From contig NZ_SOFH01000016.1 in assembly GCF_004402495.1 (NCBI RefSeq), positions 62,001 to 126,000 of the forward strand: DNA of 64,000 nucleotides. The letters are read 5' to 3'. How positions within the stretch are numbered: the stretch's first letter is position 1; every line of letters begins with the position of its first letter. Made by a program: the position numbers and the translations under genes. Shown here in pieces: positions 16,531 to 26,127 of this stretch. Under the pieces are notes generated by a model. It did not search any database, was not told the DNA's origin, and saw only the letters and a program-made list of their open reading frames with translations. Source of the stretch: Cryobacterium sp. HLT2-28 (lineage in GTDB: Bacteria; Actinomycetota; Actinomycetes; Actinomycetales; Microbacteriaceae).

Positions 16531-17642
16531 TGACCATGACGACCATGATGAGGCCGGCGGCATCCGCCCTGCTCGGCCAGACGAGCGGCTCGGGCGGCTC
16601 CGCCCCGCGCCCGGGCGAGAGCCTGCCGGGCGCCCCGCTCAGCACTCCCGTTCCGCTGGCCGGCACGACCACGCTGACCATGGCCAAGGCCATCAACGCG
16701 GGGCTCCGCCAGGCCATGCTCGACGACCCGAAGGTGGTGCTGCTCGGCGAGGACATCGGCCTGCTCGGCGGCGTGTTCCGGGTGACCAGCGACCTGCTCG
16801 CCGAGTTCGGCGCCCGCAGGGTGATCGACACACCACTGGCCGAGTCCGCGATCATCGGCACCGCGGTCGGCCTGGCCTACCGCGGCTACCGCCCGGTCTG
16901 CGAGATCCAGTTCGACGGTTTCATCTTCCCCGGCTTCGACCAGATCGTCAGCCAGGTGGCCAAGCTGCACTACCGCACCCAGGGGCGGGTGAGCATGCCG
17001 ATCACCATCCGGGTTCCCTTCGGCGGCGGAATCGGCGCCGCCGAGCACCACTCCGAGTCCCCGGAGGCCTACTTCACCCACACCTCCGGGCTGCGGGTGA
17101 TCGCGGTCTCCGACCCGCAGGACGCCTACGGGCTCATCCGCCAGGCGATCGCCTCGGACGACCCGGTGCTCTACTTCGAACCCAAGCGCCGCTACCACGT
17201 CAAGGGCGAGGTGTCGCCGGAGCTCGGCGCCCCGATGGAGCGCGCCCGGGTCGTGGCCGCCGGCACCGACGTCACCCTGCTGTGTTACGGGGCACTGGTG
17301 AGCACCGCGAAGGATGCCGCGCTCGCCGCCGACGACGAGGGCGTGTCGATCGAGGTCATCGACCTGCGCTCGCTCTCCCCGGTGGACTACGAGACCGTCG
17401 AGGCATCCGTTCGGAAGACCGGCCGGCTCGTCATCACCCACGAGGCCGCCCGCTCAGGCGGCCTCGGTGGGGAGATCGCCGCCGTCGTCACCGAGCGCTG
17501 CTTCGACTACCTCGAGGCCGCCCCGGTGCGCGTCACCGGCTTCGACATCCCGTATCCGCCGGCGAAGCTGGAGAGCCACCACCTGCCCGACCTGGACCGG
17601 ATCCTCGACGGCGTCGACCGCGCCCTGGGGCGGCAGCGATGA
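16530..17642 (+). CDS. bkdB: Branched-chain 2-oxoacid dehydrogenase E1 beta
   Basis: The 370-residue beta chain forms the alpha2-beta2 E1 with the preceding gene. The first 45 residues are a Ser/Gly/Pro-rich extension before the conserved core starts (TLTMAKAINAGLRQAMLDDPKVVLLGEDIG). The core continues with DTPLAESAIIGTAVGLAYRGYRPVCEIQF, FGGGIGAAEHHSESPEAYF and the C-terminal transketolase-like domain (IEVIDLRSLSPVDYETV). ATG 16530 shares its A with the TGA of E1 alpha and follows GGAGGGAAGG. Confidence 0.9.
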   Translation: MTMTTMMRPAASALLGQTSGSGGSAPRPGESLPGAPLSTPVPLAGTTTLTMAKAINAGLRQAMLDDPKVVLLGEDIGLLGGVFRVTSDLLAEFGARRVIDTPLAESAIIGTAVGLAYRGYRPVCEIQFDGFIFPGFDQIVSQVAKLHYRTQGRVSMPITIRVPFGGGIGAAEHHSESPEAYFTHTSGLRVIAVSDPQDAYGLIRQAIASDDPVLYFEPKRRYHVKGEVSPELGAPMERARVVAAGTDVTLLCYGALVSTAKDAALAADDEGVSIEVIDLRSLSPVDYETVEASVRKTGRLVITHEAARSGGLGGEIAAVVTERCFDYLEAAPVRVTGFDIPYPPAKLESHHLPDLDRILDGVDRALGRQR

Positions 17643-19075
17643 TCAAGGTGTTCCGGCTTCCCGACCTCGGAGAGGGGCTGACCGAGTCCGAGATCGTGGC
17701 CTGGCGGGTGTCTCCCGGCGACACGGTCGAGCTGAACCAGCTCATCGCCGACGTGGAGACCGCCAAGGCCGTCGTCGAGCTACCGTCGCCGTTCGCCGGG
17801 GTCGTCACCCAACTCCACCAGCAGCCGGGAACGGTCGTGCACGTCGGCGAGCCGATCGTCTCGTTCGAGGTGGCGAGTGCCGAGCCGGCCGAACCGGCGG
17901 GCGGCACGCCCGGCCAGGCGGATGCCGCGGCTCCGGCCGAGCCGGCCGAGGAGCGCGAGGCCGTGCTCGTCGGCTACGGCGCGGCCCCCGAGCGTTCGGG
18001 CCGGCCGCACCGGCGGGCCCGCTCGGGATCTGCGGATGCGGGCGGGCAGGCTGCCGAGGCGCCTGCCTCGGCTGAGCCCACCGATGTGGAGCCCACCGCC
18101 GTTGAGACGGCCGCCACGGAGACGGCCGCCACGGAGACGGCCGCCATGGAGCGAATCGCCGTTGAGCCCAGCGAGCCCGCTGCGGCCCGGCCCCGATCGA
18201 CCCCGCCCGTGCGCGCCCTCGCCCGGGTGCTCGGCGTGGACCTGTCCCACCTCACCGGCACCGGACCGACCGGCCTGATCACCAGGGAAGACGTGCGCGC
18301 CCAGCTCGCCCGGCCCGCGGAGGCGCCCGACGGGACCGAAACCGGCGCCCCTGTCCCGGCACCCGGCCCGGGGCAACGGGAGACCCGCAGTCCCATCCGG
18401 AGCGTGCGCAAGCACACCGCCGCGGCCATGGTGCGGAGCGCCTTCACCGCCCCGCACGTCACCGAATTCCTCACCATCGACGTCACCCCGACCATGGAGC
18501 TGATCGACGCGCTGAAGACGAACCGGTCCTTCCAGGGGATGCGCATCGGCATCCTCGCCGTCGTCGCGAAGGCGCTATGCCTCGCCGTCGCCCGCAACCC
18601 GGACGTGAACACCCGGTGGGACGAGGCGGCCGGCGAGATCGTGCAGTTCCACCACGTCAACCTGGGCATCGCGGCCGCCACCGCGCGCGGCCTGCTCGTG
18701 CCCAACATCCCGGACGCCGGCCGGCTCGGCCTCGCGGACCTGGCCGCGGCGCTCGCCGAACTCACCGAGGCGGCGAGGGCCGGCACGACCAGCGCGGCGT
18801 CGCTCCGCGGCGGCACGATCTCGATCACCAACGTCGGCGTCTTCGGCATCGACGCCGGAACGCCGATCCTCAACCCGGGCGAGGCCGCCATCCTGGCCGT
18901 GGGCGGCATCCGTCGCCAGCCCTGGGAACATCACGGCGGGATCGCGCTGCGCCAGGTGATGACACTCAGCCTCTCCTTCGACCACCGGCTGGTCGACGGC
19001 GAACAGGGCGCCCGGTTCCTGGTCGACATCGGCACCATCCTGTCCGACCCGGCCATGGTCCTCACCATGGTCTAG
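17639..19075 (+). CDS. bkdC: Branched-chain 2-oxoacid dehydrogenase E2 (lipoyl acyltransferase)
   Basis: E2 transfers the acyl group to CoA and forms the core of the complex. In the 478 residues I see one lipoyl domain (1-80, lipoyl Lys43 in DVETAKAVVELPS) and a flexible Ala/Pro/Glu linker with a triple TETAA-type repeat. A peripheral subunit-binding domain follows (about 188-225, PPVRALARVLGVDLSHLTGTGPTG), then the catalytic domain (about 250-478) ending with HRLVDGEQGARFLVDIG, the HxxxDG active-site motif. ATG 17639 overlaps the E1 beta stop as ATGA. No E3 gene is nearby, so dihydrolipoamide dehydrogenase must come from elsewhere. Confidence 0.92.
   Translation: MIKVFRLPDLGEGLTESEIVAWRVSPGDTVELNQLIADVETAKAVVELPSPFAGVVTQLHQQPGTVVHVGEPIVSFEVASAEPAEPAGGTPGQADAAAPAEPAEEREAVLVGYGAAPERSGRPHRRARSGSADAGGQAAEAPASAEPTDVEPTAVETAATETAATETAAMERIAVEPSEPAAARPRSTPPVRALARVLGVDLSHLTGTGPTGLITREDVRAQLARPAEAPDGTETGAPVPAPGPGQRETRSPIRSVRKHTAAAMVRSAFTAPHVTEFLTIDVTPTMELIDALKTNRSFQGMRIGILAVVAKALCLAVARNPDVNTRWDEAAGEIVQFHHVNLGIAAATARGLLVPNIPDAGRLGLADLAAALAELTEAARAGTTSAASLRGGTISITNVGVFGIDAGTPILNPGEAAILAVGGIRRQPWEHHGGIALRQVMTLSLSFDHRLVDGEQGARFLVDIGTILSDPAMVLTMV
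18104..18148 (+). repeat. Three tandem 15-bp units in the E2 linker
   Basis: GAGACGGCCGCCACG occurs at 18104-18118 and 18119-18133, and with one change at 18134-18148. It is in frame and encodes repeated Thr-Ala-Ala steps of the flexible linker. Confidence 0.85.
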
Positions 19076-19127
19076 CCGGTGTTTCCTGGCCGGCGCCGCA
19101 GGGGACCCGCGCCGCGGGAGGCCGACC

Positions 19128-19185
19128 GCGCCAGTTCCGCCGTTGCGCTGCCGGTGTGCCTGGGGCGTTGCGGCGGAACTGGCGC
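19128..19185 (+). terminator. Inverted repeat behind the E2 gene, probable terminator
   Basis: GCGCCAGTTCCGCC (19128-19141) is a perfect inverted match of GGCGGAACTGGCGC (19172-19185), with a 30-base loop. There is no T tract, so it may act as a factor-dependent stop or only stabilise the 3' end. Confidence 0.5.
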
Positions 19186-19292
19186 GCTCGGGAATGAGCG
19201 GCCGGAACGGGTGCGCTGGCGGCGGTGGCAGACCCCGCACCCGCCGGTCAGCACCGGTTGACCGGCCACGGGTGACGGAGCAGAGTGGGGGT

Positions 19293-19955
19293 ATGAGCCC
19301 AGCGAGCACCGTCCTCACCACTGTCCAGACCGAGTCCGTGCTGGCCGGGGGCGCTTTCGTGCACCTGGACGGCACCCTCCACGGCGCGTTCCGGACGGCC
19401 GACTTCGCCTCCGCCGCCCGCCTGGTCGCGGCGATCGCCGAGGCGGCGGATGCGGCGAACCACCACCCGGAGGTGCGCCTCGGCTACGGCACCGTCGGCA
19501 TCCGGCTCCGCTCCCACGACGCCGGCGGAGTGACCGAGCGTGACCTCGCCCTGGCCCTGCGCTGCCAGGAACTCGCCGACGCGGAGGGCGCCGAACGCGC
19601 CCGGCCGGCCCCGGCCCGCTACGACGTGGCGATCGACAGCACCGACGCCGACGCGATCCGCCCGTTCTGGCAGGTCGGTCTCGGCTACGTCGAACTGGAC
19701 ACCGCCGACGGCATCGAGCTCGTCGATCCGCGCGGCGATGGCCCGAAGGTCTGGTTCCAGCACATGGAGATCGCCCGCACCGACCGCAACCGGATCCACC
19801 TCGACGTGTACCTGCCCACGAGTGACGCCGAGGAGCGGGTGCAGGCGATCATCGAGGCCGGCGGCCTCCTGCTCACCGACGAGCACGCCCCCGACTGGTG
19901 GGTGCTGGCGGATGTCGACGGCAACGAGCTCTGCGTCTGCACCACCGTCTACTGA
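19293..19955 (+). CDS. Fusion of pterin-4a-carbinolamine dehydratase and VOC domain
   Basis: The first 95 residues match pterin-4a-carbinolamine dehydratase (PCD/DCoH): FRTADFASAARLVAAIAEAADAANHHPEVRLGYG, then RSHDAGGVTERDLALA. It keeps the D-x3-HHP, Tyr, His and Asp of the active-site pattern. Residues 105-220 form a VOC/glyoxalase-type fold ending WWVLADVDGNELCVCTTVY. The combined role is unknown; pterin recycling or another small-molecule reaction is possible. ATG 19293 lies behind GTGGGGG. The end overlaps the end of the facing TetR gene by seven bases. Confidence 0.8.
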   Translation: MSPASTVLTTVQTESVLAGGAFVHLDGTLHGAFRTADFASAARLVAAIAEAADAANHHPEVRLGYGTVGIRLRSHDAGGVTERDLALALRCQELADAEGAERARPAPARYDVAIDSTDADAIRPFWQVGLGYVELDTADGIELVDPRGDGPKVWFQHMEIARTDRNRIHLDVYLPTSDAEERVQAIIEAGGLLLTDEHAPDWWVLADVDGNELCVCTTVY

Positions 19956-20605
19956 CCGGCGGGCACACCCAGGGCGGCGAGCGCCATCTCCTCGAGCACG
20001 GGCCGCACGGTGCGCGCCGAGGACGCCTGCATGCTGTGGGGCGTGGAATTGAGCAGCCCGAAGGTGGCCTGGGCACGGATGCGCAGCAGCTTCGCGTCGA
20101 CCTCGGGGTGCACCTTCCCGAGCAGGCGCACCCACAGCTCCACGTAGCTCCGCTGGAGGGCGCGCACCTCGTGCCGCTCGGCTTCGGCGAGGCTGTCCAG
20201 GTCCCGGTCCTGCACCCGGATGACGTCGGGGTTGGCCAGGGCGAAGGCCAGGTGGAAGCGCACCAGCGAGCGGAGCGCCGCCGCGGCATCCGTCGCCGTC
20301 GCCACGACCGTCTGGCCGCCCTCGACGAGGTCGGCGCTCGCCCCGACCAGGAGCGCGGCGAGCACGGCCTGCTTGCCGCTGAAGTGCCGGTAGACGGCCG
20401 GGCCGCTCACACCGGCGGCCGCGCCGAGATCCTCGATCGACACGCCGTTGAAGCCCGACCGGGCGAACAGCGCCGCGGCCGCCTCGAGCAGGGCCTGGCG
20501 CCGGTCGGCCTTCGCCCGGCTCCGCGGCGTGGGCGGTGGCGCGGGCGAAGGTGAGTGCGCGGGCTGCGCGGCGGGTGGAATGGCGGGCGGAACGGCGGTG
20601 GCCAC
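19949..20605 (-). CDS. TetR-family regulator of the leucine-degradation operon
   Basis: After a Pro/Ala-rich lead of about 30 residues comes the TetR DNA-binding domain (RRQALLEAAAALFARSGFNGVSIEDLGAAAGVSGPAVYRHFSGKQAVLAALL, residues 35-85), then a helical ligand-binding domain. GTG 20605 follows AAAGGAG. The gene is divergent from the acyl-CoA carboxylase operon, and two matching palindromes lie between. A TetR gene (Rv2506) stands at the corresponding place in M. tuberculosis. The inducer is probably a branched acyl-CoA, by inference. Confidence 0.87.
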   Translation of the reverse strand: MATAVPPAIPPAAQPAHSPSPAPPPTPRSRAKADRRQALLEAAAALFARSGFNGVSIEDLGAAAGVSGPAVYRHFSGKQAVLAALLVGASADLVEGGQTVVATATDAAAALRSLVRFHLAFALANPDVIRVQDRDLDSLAEAERHEVRALQRSYVELWVRLLGKVHPEVDAKLLRIRAQATFGLLNSTPHSMQASSARTVRPVLEEMALAALGVPAGQ

Positions 20606-20640
20606 GGGCGGCTCCTTTCCGGCAGGGTCTGGACTTCTCA

Positions 20641-20683
20641 GTTACGAACCGCTAACCTGAATTTTCGGTTAGGGATCACTAAC
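20641..20683. promoter_or_regulatory. Twin TetR operator between divergent genes
   Basis: GTTACGAACCGCTAAC (20641-20656) and GTTAGGGATCACTAAC (20668-20683) are both GTTA...TAAC palindromes. Read on opposite strands they also match each other, forming a larger inverted repeat about the AT-rich centre. The position between the TetR gene and the carboxylase operon fits repression of both. Confidence 0.75.
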
Positions 20684-20764
20684 TGTATCGGATGTCCGGC
20701 GAACTGCCTCCCGGTGTGAAACCCGGGTGCCGCGCGGCGGGCACGCTCGAACGGGAAGCTGTCG

Positions 20765-22372
20765 ATGGAGACACTCGCGAGTCGGATCGACCCGACCAGC
20801 CCGGCATTCGCCGAGAACGAGGCGGCCCAGCGGGCCCTCGTCGCCGACCTCAGGCAGCGGCTCGCCGTCGCGGCCCTCGGCGGCCCGGAGAAGTCCCGCC
20901 AGCGACACCTCGCCCGCGGCAAGCTCCTGCCCCGCGACCGCATCGACACCCTGCTCGACCCGGGCAGCCCGTTCCTCGAGATCGCCCCGCTCGCCGCGAA
21001 CGGGCTCTACCAGGACGCCAGCCCCGGCGCCGGGATCATCGCGGGCATCGGCCTCGTGCACGGCCGCCCCGTGCTCGTCATCTCCAACGACGCCACCGTC
21101 AAGGGCGGCACCTACTACCCGATGACGGTCAAGAAGCACCTCCGGGCGCAGGAGATCGCCCTCGAGAACCGGCTGCCGTGCGTCTACCTGGTCGACTCCG
21201 GCGGAGCGTTCCTGCCGATGCAGGACGACGTCTTCCCCGACCGCGACCATTTCGGCCGTATCTTCTACAACCAGGCCCGGATGTCCGCGGCGAAGATCCC
21301 GCAGATCGCGTCCGTGATGGGCTCCTGCACCGCCGGCGGCGCCTACGTGCCCGCGATGAGCGACGAGACGGTTATCGTGCGCGGGCAGGGCACCATCTTC
21401 CTCGGCGGCCCGCCGCTGGTGAAGGCGGCCATCGGCGAGATCGTCACCGCGGAGGAGCTCGGCGGCGGAGAACTGCACGCGAAGACGTCCGGCGTCACCG
21501 ACCACCTCGCCGAGAACGACCGGCACGCCCTGCAGATCGTGCGCGACATCGTCGAAACCCTGCCTCGCCCCCTCGCCCCGGCCTGGGCCGTGCGGCCCGT
21601 CGTCGCCCCCGCGGCCGACGAGGCGGAGCTCTACGGTGTCGTGCCCGTCGACGTGCAGGGCCGCTACGACGTGCACGAGGTGATCGCCCGGCTCGTCGAC
21701 GGCAGCGAGTTCCACGAGTTCAAGAAGGAATACGGCAGCACCCTGATCACCGGCTTCGCGCACCTGTACGGCCACCCGGTCGGCATCGTCGCCAACAACG
21801 GCGTGCTGTTCTCCGAGTCGGCGCAGAAGGGCGCCCACTTCATCGAACTCTGCGACCAGCGCGGCATCCCGCTGATCTTCCTGCAGAACATCTCCGGCTT
21901 CATGGTCGGGCGGGACTACGAGGCAGGCGGCATCGCCAAGAACGGCGCCAAGATGGTCACCGCGGTCGCCACCGCCCGGGTGCCCAAGCTCACCGTCGTG
22001 ATCGGCGGCTCCTTCGGCGCCGGCAACTACTCGATGTGCGGCCGGGCATACTCGCCGCGGTTCCTCTGGATGTGGCCCGGCAGCCGCATCTCGGTGATGG
22101 GCGGGCCGCAGGCGGCCTCCGTGCTCGCCACCGTGAAACGCGAGCAGCTCGAGGGCGCCGGCGAGGAGTGGCCGGCGGAGGCGGAGGCCAGGTTCAAGGC
22201 GCCGATCATCGAGCAGTACGACCACCAGGGCAGCCCGTACTACTCCACGGCCCGGCTCTGGGACGACGGCGTCATCGACCCGGCCGACACCCGCACGGTG
22301 CTCGGCCTCGCCCTCGGCGTCGTCGCCGCCACCCCGCTGCCCGAGACCGCCCTCGGTCTCTTCCGGATGTGA
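20765..22372 (+). CDS. accD1: Acyl-CoA carboxylase beta subunit (methylcrotonoyl-CoA carboxylase type)
   Basis: The carboxyltransferase half moves CO2 from biotin to an acyl-CoA. The 535-residue protein has the crotonase-fold N domain ([45 protein letters not shown]) and C domain ([17 protein letters not shown]-type stretch, [26 protein letters not shown]). The WMWP stretch and the gene company fit 3-methylcrotonoyl-CoA carboxylase (as Rv2502c). It begins the leucine operon under the TetR palindromes. ATG 20765 is the natural start of the conserved sequence. Confidence 0.88.
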   Translation: METLASRIDPTSPAFAENEAAQRALVADLRQRLAVAALGGPEKSRQRHLARGKLLPRDRIDTLLDPGSPFLEIAPLAANGLYQDASPGAGIIAGIGLVHGRPVLVISNDATVKGGTYYPMTVKKHLRAQEIALENRLPCVYLVDSGGAFLPMQDDVFPDRDHFGRIFYNQARMSAAKIPQIASVMGSCTAGGAYVPAMSDETVIVRGQGTIFLGGPPLVKAAIGEIVTAEELGGGELHAKTSGVTDHLAENDRHALQIVRDIVETLPRPLAPAWAVRPVVAPAADEAELYGVVPVDVQGRYDVHEVIARLVDGSEFHEFKKEYGSTLITGFAHLYGHPVGIVANNGVLFSESAQKGAHFIELCDQRGIPLIFLQNISGFMVGRDYEAGGIAKNGAKMVTAVATARVPKLTVVIGGSFGAGNYSMCGRAYSPRFLWMWPGSRISVMGGPQAASVLATVKREQLEGAGEEWPAEAEARFKAPIIEQYDHQGSPYYSTARLWDDGVIDPADTRTVLGLALGVVAATPLPETALGLFRM

Positions 22373-22377
22373 CCGCC

Positions 22378-24465
22378 ATGACAACCTTCGACACCGTGCT
22401 CGTCGCCAACCGCGGCGAGATCGCCTGCCGCATCATCCGCACCCTGCGCAGGCTCGGCATCCGTTCGGTCGCCGTCTACAGCGACGCCGACCGCGGCGCC
22501 CGGCATGTGGCGCTGGCGGATGTCGCGGTGCGGCTCGGCCCCGCCCGGGCCCAGCTCAGCTACCTGGACCAGGGCGCAGTGCTCGCCGCCGCCGCGGCCA
22601 CCGGCGCGCAGGCCATCCACCCCGGCTACGGCTTCCTCAGCGAGAACCAGGCCTTCGCGCAGGCCTGCGCCGACGCGGGCGTCGTCTTCATCGGGCCGAG
22701 CGTGCACGCGCTCACCGTGATGGGCGACAAGATCCGGGCGAAGAACCACGTCGCCGAGTCGGGGGTGCCCGTCATCCCCGGGGTGTCCCTGCCCGGCCAG
22801 ACCGACGAGCAGCTCATCGCGGCCGCGCCGGGCGTCGGCTACCCGATGCTGATCAAGCCGTCGGCCGGCGGCGGCGGCAAGGGCATGGTGCGGGTCGACC
22901 GGCCGGGCGACCTCGCCGAGGCGCTGGTCACCGCCCGCAGGGTGGCGGCGGCCGCCTTCGGCGACGACACCCTCCTGATCGAACGCTTCGTCAGCACCCC
23001 CCGGCACATCGAGGTGCAGGTGCTCGCCGACACCCACGGCGGCGTCATCCAGCTCGGCGAACGCGAATGCTCGCTGCAGCGCAGGCACCAGAAGGTGATC
23101 GAAGAGGCGCCGTCGCCGCTCCTGGACGCCGCCACCCGGGCCCGGATCGGCGAGGCTGCCTGCGCGGCCGCCCGCAGCGTCGGCTATGCCGGCGCCGGCA
23201 CGGTCGAGTTCCTCGTCTCCGATGCGGCGCCGGGCGAGTTCTTCTTCATGGAGATGAACACCCGGCTCCAGGTGGAGCACCCGGTCACCGAGATGATCAC
23301 CGGCATCGACCTGGTCGAGTGGCAGGTGCGGGTCGCCGCGGGGGAGCGACTCGACCACCGGCAGGAGGACGTCGTGCTGACCGGGCATGCGATCGAAGCC
23401 CGGGTGTACGCGGAGAACCCGGAGCGCGGGTTCCTGCCGACGACGGGCACCGTGCTCGCGCTCCGGGAGGCGACGGGCGAGGGCATCCGGGTGGACAGCG
23501 CGCTCACGGCCGGCCTCGTCGTCTCCGCCGACTACGACCCGATGCTCGCCAAGGTGATCGCCTGGGCTCCCGACCGGGCCGGTGCGCTCGCCCGGCTCGA
23601 CCGCGCGCTCGCCGACACGCTCGTGCTCGGGCTGCGCACCAACGTCGAGTACCTGAGGTTGCTCGTGCAGGACGCCGACGTGGCCGCCGGCCGCCTCGAC
23701 ACCGGGCTGATCGAGCGCAAGCTCCCCGGGCTCGCCTTCCGCGTCGTCGACGACCATGTGCTCGCGGCCGCCGCCCTGTTCCTGCACCGGGCCGCCTGGG
23801 CCGTCCCGCCGGGCGCCGACCTGGCCTGGTCCCGGCCCACCGGGTGGCGGATGGGCCCGCACGTTCCCACCCGGTACGTGCTGGCAACGAACGCGACCGA
23901 GTCGGTCACCGTGACGGTCGAGGGGTCCCCGGCCGGGGCATCCGTCTCGATCGCCGGCCGGCCGGCCCTGCCCGCGAGCCTGTCCCCGGCACGCCATCCG
24001 GAGGAGGCGTTCGGCGTCGAGGTCGACGGCGTGCTGCGGATGCTCTCCATCGCCGAAGCAGACAACGGCGCCGGCCTCCGGCTCTGGATCGGCGGCGACG
24101 GCTTCTCGGTCGACGTCGTGCACCGCACGGGGGCGGAGATCCTGGCCGACGAACTCGCTGGCCTGGGCCAGGTCGCGGGCGCGGCCGGACCCGACGTGCG
24201 CACGCCGATGCCGGGCACCGTCGTCGCCGTGCACACGGAAAGCGGCGCCCTCGTCGCCGTCGGGCAGGCCATCCTCACCGTGGAGGCCATGAAGATGGAG
24301 CACCAGCTGACCGCGGCCACCGCGGGCATCGTCACCCTCACCCTCAAACCCGGCGACCTGGTCAGACTCGACCAGATCGTCGCCACCGTCACCGCCGCGC
24401 CCGATCCGGGCGCGCCAGGGCCGGACACCGCCACCGTCAACGCAGACAAGGGAGCACCACAATGA
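22378..24465 (+). CDS. accA1: Acyl-CoA carboxylase alpha subunit (biotin carboxylase + biotin carrier)
   Basis: The 695-residue protein has a biotin carboxylase part (1-450: VANRGEIACRIIRTLRRLG, KPSAGGGGKGM, MNTRLQVEHPVTEMITGIDLVEWQ), a linking BT-type region, and a C-terminal biotinyl domain with VEAMKMEH (biotin on Lys639). It pairs with the preceding beta subunit to carboxylate methylcrotonoyl-CoA in leucine breakdown. ATG 22378 lies five bases behind the previous stop; its own stop overlaps the dehydrogenase start as ATGA. Confidence 0.92.
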   Translation: MTTFDTVLVANRGEIACRIIRTLRRLGIRSVAVYSDADRGARHVALADVAVRLGPARAQLSYLDQGAVLAAAAATGAQAIHPGYGFLSENQAFAQACADAGVVFIGPSVHALTVMGDKIRAKNHVAESGVPVIPGVSLPGQTDEQLIAAAPGVGYPMLIKPSAGGGGKGMVRVDRPGDLAEALVTARRVAAAAFGDDTLLIERFVSTPRHIEVQVLADTHGGVIQLGERECSLQRRHQKVIEEAPSPLLDAATRARIGEAACAAARSVGYAGAGTVEFLVSDAAPGEFFFMEMNTRLQVEHPVTEMITGIDLVEWQVRVAAGERLDHRQEDVVLTGHAIEARVYAENPERGFLPTTGTVLALREATGEGIRVDSALTAGLVVSADYDPMLAKVIAWAPDRAGALARLDRALADTLVLGLRTNVEYLRLLVQDADVAAGRLDTGLIERKLPGLAFRVVDDHVLAAAALFLHRAAWAVPPGADLAWSRPTGWRMGPHVPTRYVLATNATESVTVTVEGSPAGASVSIAGRPALPASLSPARHPEEAFGVEVDGVLRMLSIAEADNGAGLRLWIGGDGFSVDVVHRTGAEILADELAGLGQVAGAAGPDVRTPMPGTVVAVHTESGALVAVGQAILTVEAMKMEHQLTAATAGIVTLTLKPGDLVRLDQIVATVTAAPDPGAPGPDTATVNADKGAPQ

Positions 24466-25628
24466 GTTACGAACTGACCGACGAGAACCGGAAGCTGCAG
24501 GCCATGGTGCGCGACTTCGCCGACACGGTCGTCGCTCCCGCCGCCTACGAGTACGACACCAAGCGCGCCCTGCCCTACGGCATCATCGCCGAGATGGGGG
24601 AGATGGGCCTGTTCGGCCTTCCCTTCCCGAAGGAGTACGGCGGTCAGGGCCGGGACTACTTTGCCCTCTGCCTCGCGGTCGAACAGCTCGCGCGCGTCGA
24701 CCAGAGCATCGCCGTGACCCTCGAGGCCGGCGTGGGCCTCGGCATCATGCCGGTGTACCGCCGGGGCACCGAGGAGCAGAAGCAGGAGTGGGTGCCGCGC
24801 CTGGCCAGCGGGTCGGCGCTCGCCGCGTTCGGCCTGACCGAGGCGGACGCCGGCTCGGATGCCGCGGGCACGAAGACCACCGCAGCCCTCGAGGGCGGGG
24901 ACTGGGTGATCAACGGCACCAAACAGTTCATCACCAACTCCGGTTCGGAGATCACCCGGCTGGTCACCGTGACCGCGGTCACCGGCGAAGAGACCCGGCC
25001 GGACGGTTCGATCAAGAAGGAGCTGACGGCGATCCTCGTGCCGACGCCCACGCCCGGGTTCACCGCGCTCCCCGCCTACGACAAGGTCGGCTGGCACACC
25101 TCCGACACCCACCCGCTCGTCTTCGAGAACGTGCGCGTGCCGGAGGCGAACCTGCTCGGCGAGCGGGGCCGCGGCTTCGCGAACTTCGTGCAGACCCTGG
25201 ACGAGGGCCGCATCGCCTTCGCCGCGCTCTGCACCGGCGCCGCGGCCGGCTGCCTTGAGGAATCCATCCGCTACGCGAACAGCCGCAACGTGTTCGGCCG
25301 GTCGATCGGGTCCAACCAGCACATCGCCTTCAAGATCGCGCGGATGCAGGCGCGCGTGCACACCGCCCGGCTCGCCTGGCAGGACGCGGCCCTGAAAATG
25401 GTCGCCGGACAGCCCTTCAAAATGGAGGCATCCATTGCCAAAATGGTGGGCAGCGAAGCCGCCATGGACAACGCCCGCGACGCCACCCAGATCTTCGGCG
25501 GCTACGGCTTCATGAACGAGAACCCGGTGGCCAGGCACTACCGCGACTCCAAGGTGCTCGAGCTGGGCGAGGGAACCACCGAGGTGCAGCTCATGGTGAT
25601 CTCCCGGGCGCTGGGCTTCACGGGTTAG
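24462..25628 (+). CDS. Acyl-CoA dehydrogenase (leucine/branched-chain pathway)
   Basis: This FAD enzyme of 388 residues makes the 2,3-double bond in acyl-CoAs. It shows FGLTEADAGSDA, WVINGTKQFITNSG, FGRSIGSNQHIAFKIARM and the C-terminal IFGGYGFMNENPVARHYRDSKVLELGEGTTEV. The Glu in NENP sits where short-chain enzymes have their base. The genetic place (between carboxylase and MaoC genes, as fadE19/Rv2500c) suggests isovaleryl-CoA or a related branched substrate; the sequence alone does not fix the substrate. Confidence 0.88.
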   Translation: MSYELTDENRKLQAMVRDFADTVVAPAAYEYDTKRALPYGIIAEMGEMGLFGLPFPKEYGGQGRDYFALCLAVEQLARVDQSIAVTLEAGVGLGIMPVYRRGTEEQKQEWVPRLASGSALAAFGLTEADAGSDAAGTKTTAALEGGDWVINGTKQFITNSGSEITRLVTVTAVTGEETRPDGSIKKELTAILVPTPTPGFTALPAYDKVGWHTSDTHPLVFENVRVPEANLLGERGRGFANFVQTLDEGRIAFAALCTGAAAGCLEESIRYANSRNVFGRSIGSNQHIAFKIARMQARVHTARLAWQDAALKMVAGQPFKMEASIAKMVGSEAAMDNARDATQIFGGYGFMNENPVARHYRDSKVLELGEGTTEVQLMVISRALGFTG

Positions 25629-25641
25629 GAAGGGACGACGG

Positions 25642-26127
25642 ATGACCGACGAACGCCGCAGCATCGAACAGCGCGGCCTGTACTACGAGGAGTTCGACCC
25701 CGACGTGCGCTACCTGCACCGCCCGGGCCGCACGGTCACCGAGGCGGACAACGTGCTCTTCACCACTCTCACCATGAACACCCAGGCGCTGCACCTGGAC
25801 GCAGCCTGGTCGGCAACCCAGCCGTTCGGGCAACGGCTGGTCAACTCCATGTTCACCCTGTCGACCCTGGTCGGCAGCTCGGTCGCGCAGCTCACCCAGG
25901 GCACCATCGTCGGCAACCTGGGGTTCTCCGAGGTGACCTTCCCGCATCCGCTCTTCCACGGTGACACGCTCTACTCGGAGACCATCGTGACCGGCAAACG
26001 GTTGTCGGCCTCCCGGCCCGGCCAGGGTCTCGTCACGCTCAGCCACACCGGGCGCAACCAGACCGGCGACGTCGTCGCCACGGCCGTGCGCACGGTGCTG
26101 GTCTGGTGCGAGGAGGTGGCCCCGTGA
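25642..26127 (+). CDS. MaoC-like hydratase (Rv2499c-like)
   Basis: The single hot-dog domain of 161 residues has the hydratase-2 pattern TEADNVLFTTLTMNTQALHLD (Asp and His of the active site) and PFGQRLVNSMFTLSTLVGSS. In M. tuberculosis the corresponding gene beside the CitE-like lyase acts on itaconyl-CoA-type or methylglutaconyl-CoA-type substrates. By position this one should hydrate the carboxylase product. The start at 25642 follows AGGAAGGGACG; the stop overlaps the next start as GTGA. Confidence 0.82.
   Translation: MTDERRSIEQRGLYYEEFDPDVRYLHRPGRTVTEADNVLFTTLTMNTQALHLDAAWSATQPFGQRLVNSMFTLSTLVGSSVAQLTQGTIVGNLGFSEVTFPHPLFHGDTLYSETIVTGKRLSASRPGQGLVTLSHTGRNQTGDVVATAVRTVLVWCEEVAP

Noticed and set aside
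20692-24465. A plus-strand open frame of over 1200 codons
   Set aside because: The first part is an Arg/Pro-rich shadow of the carboxylase beta gene; the real alpha subunit starts at 22378.
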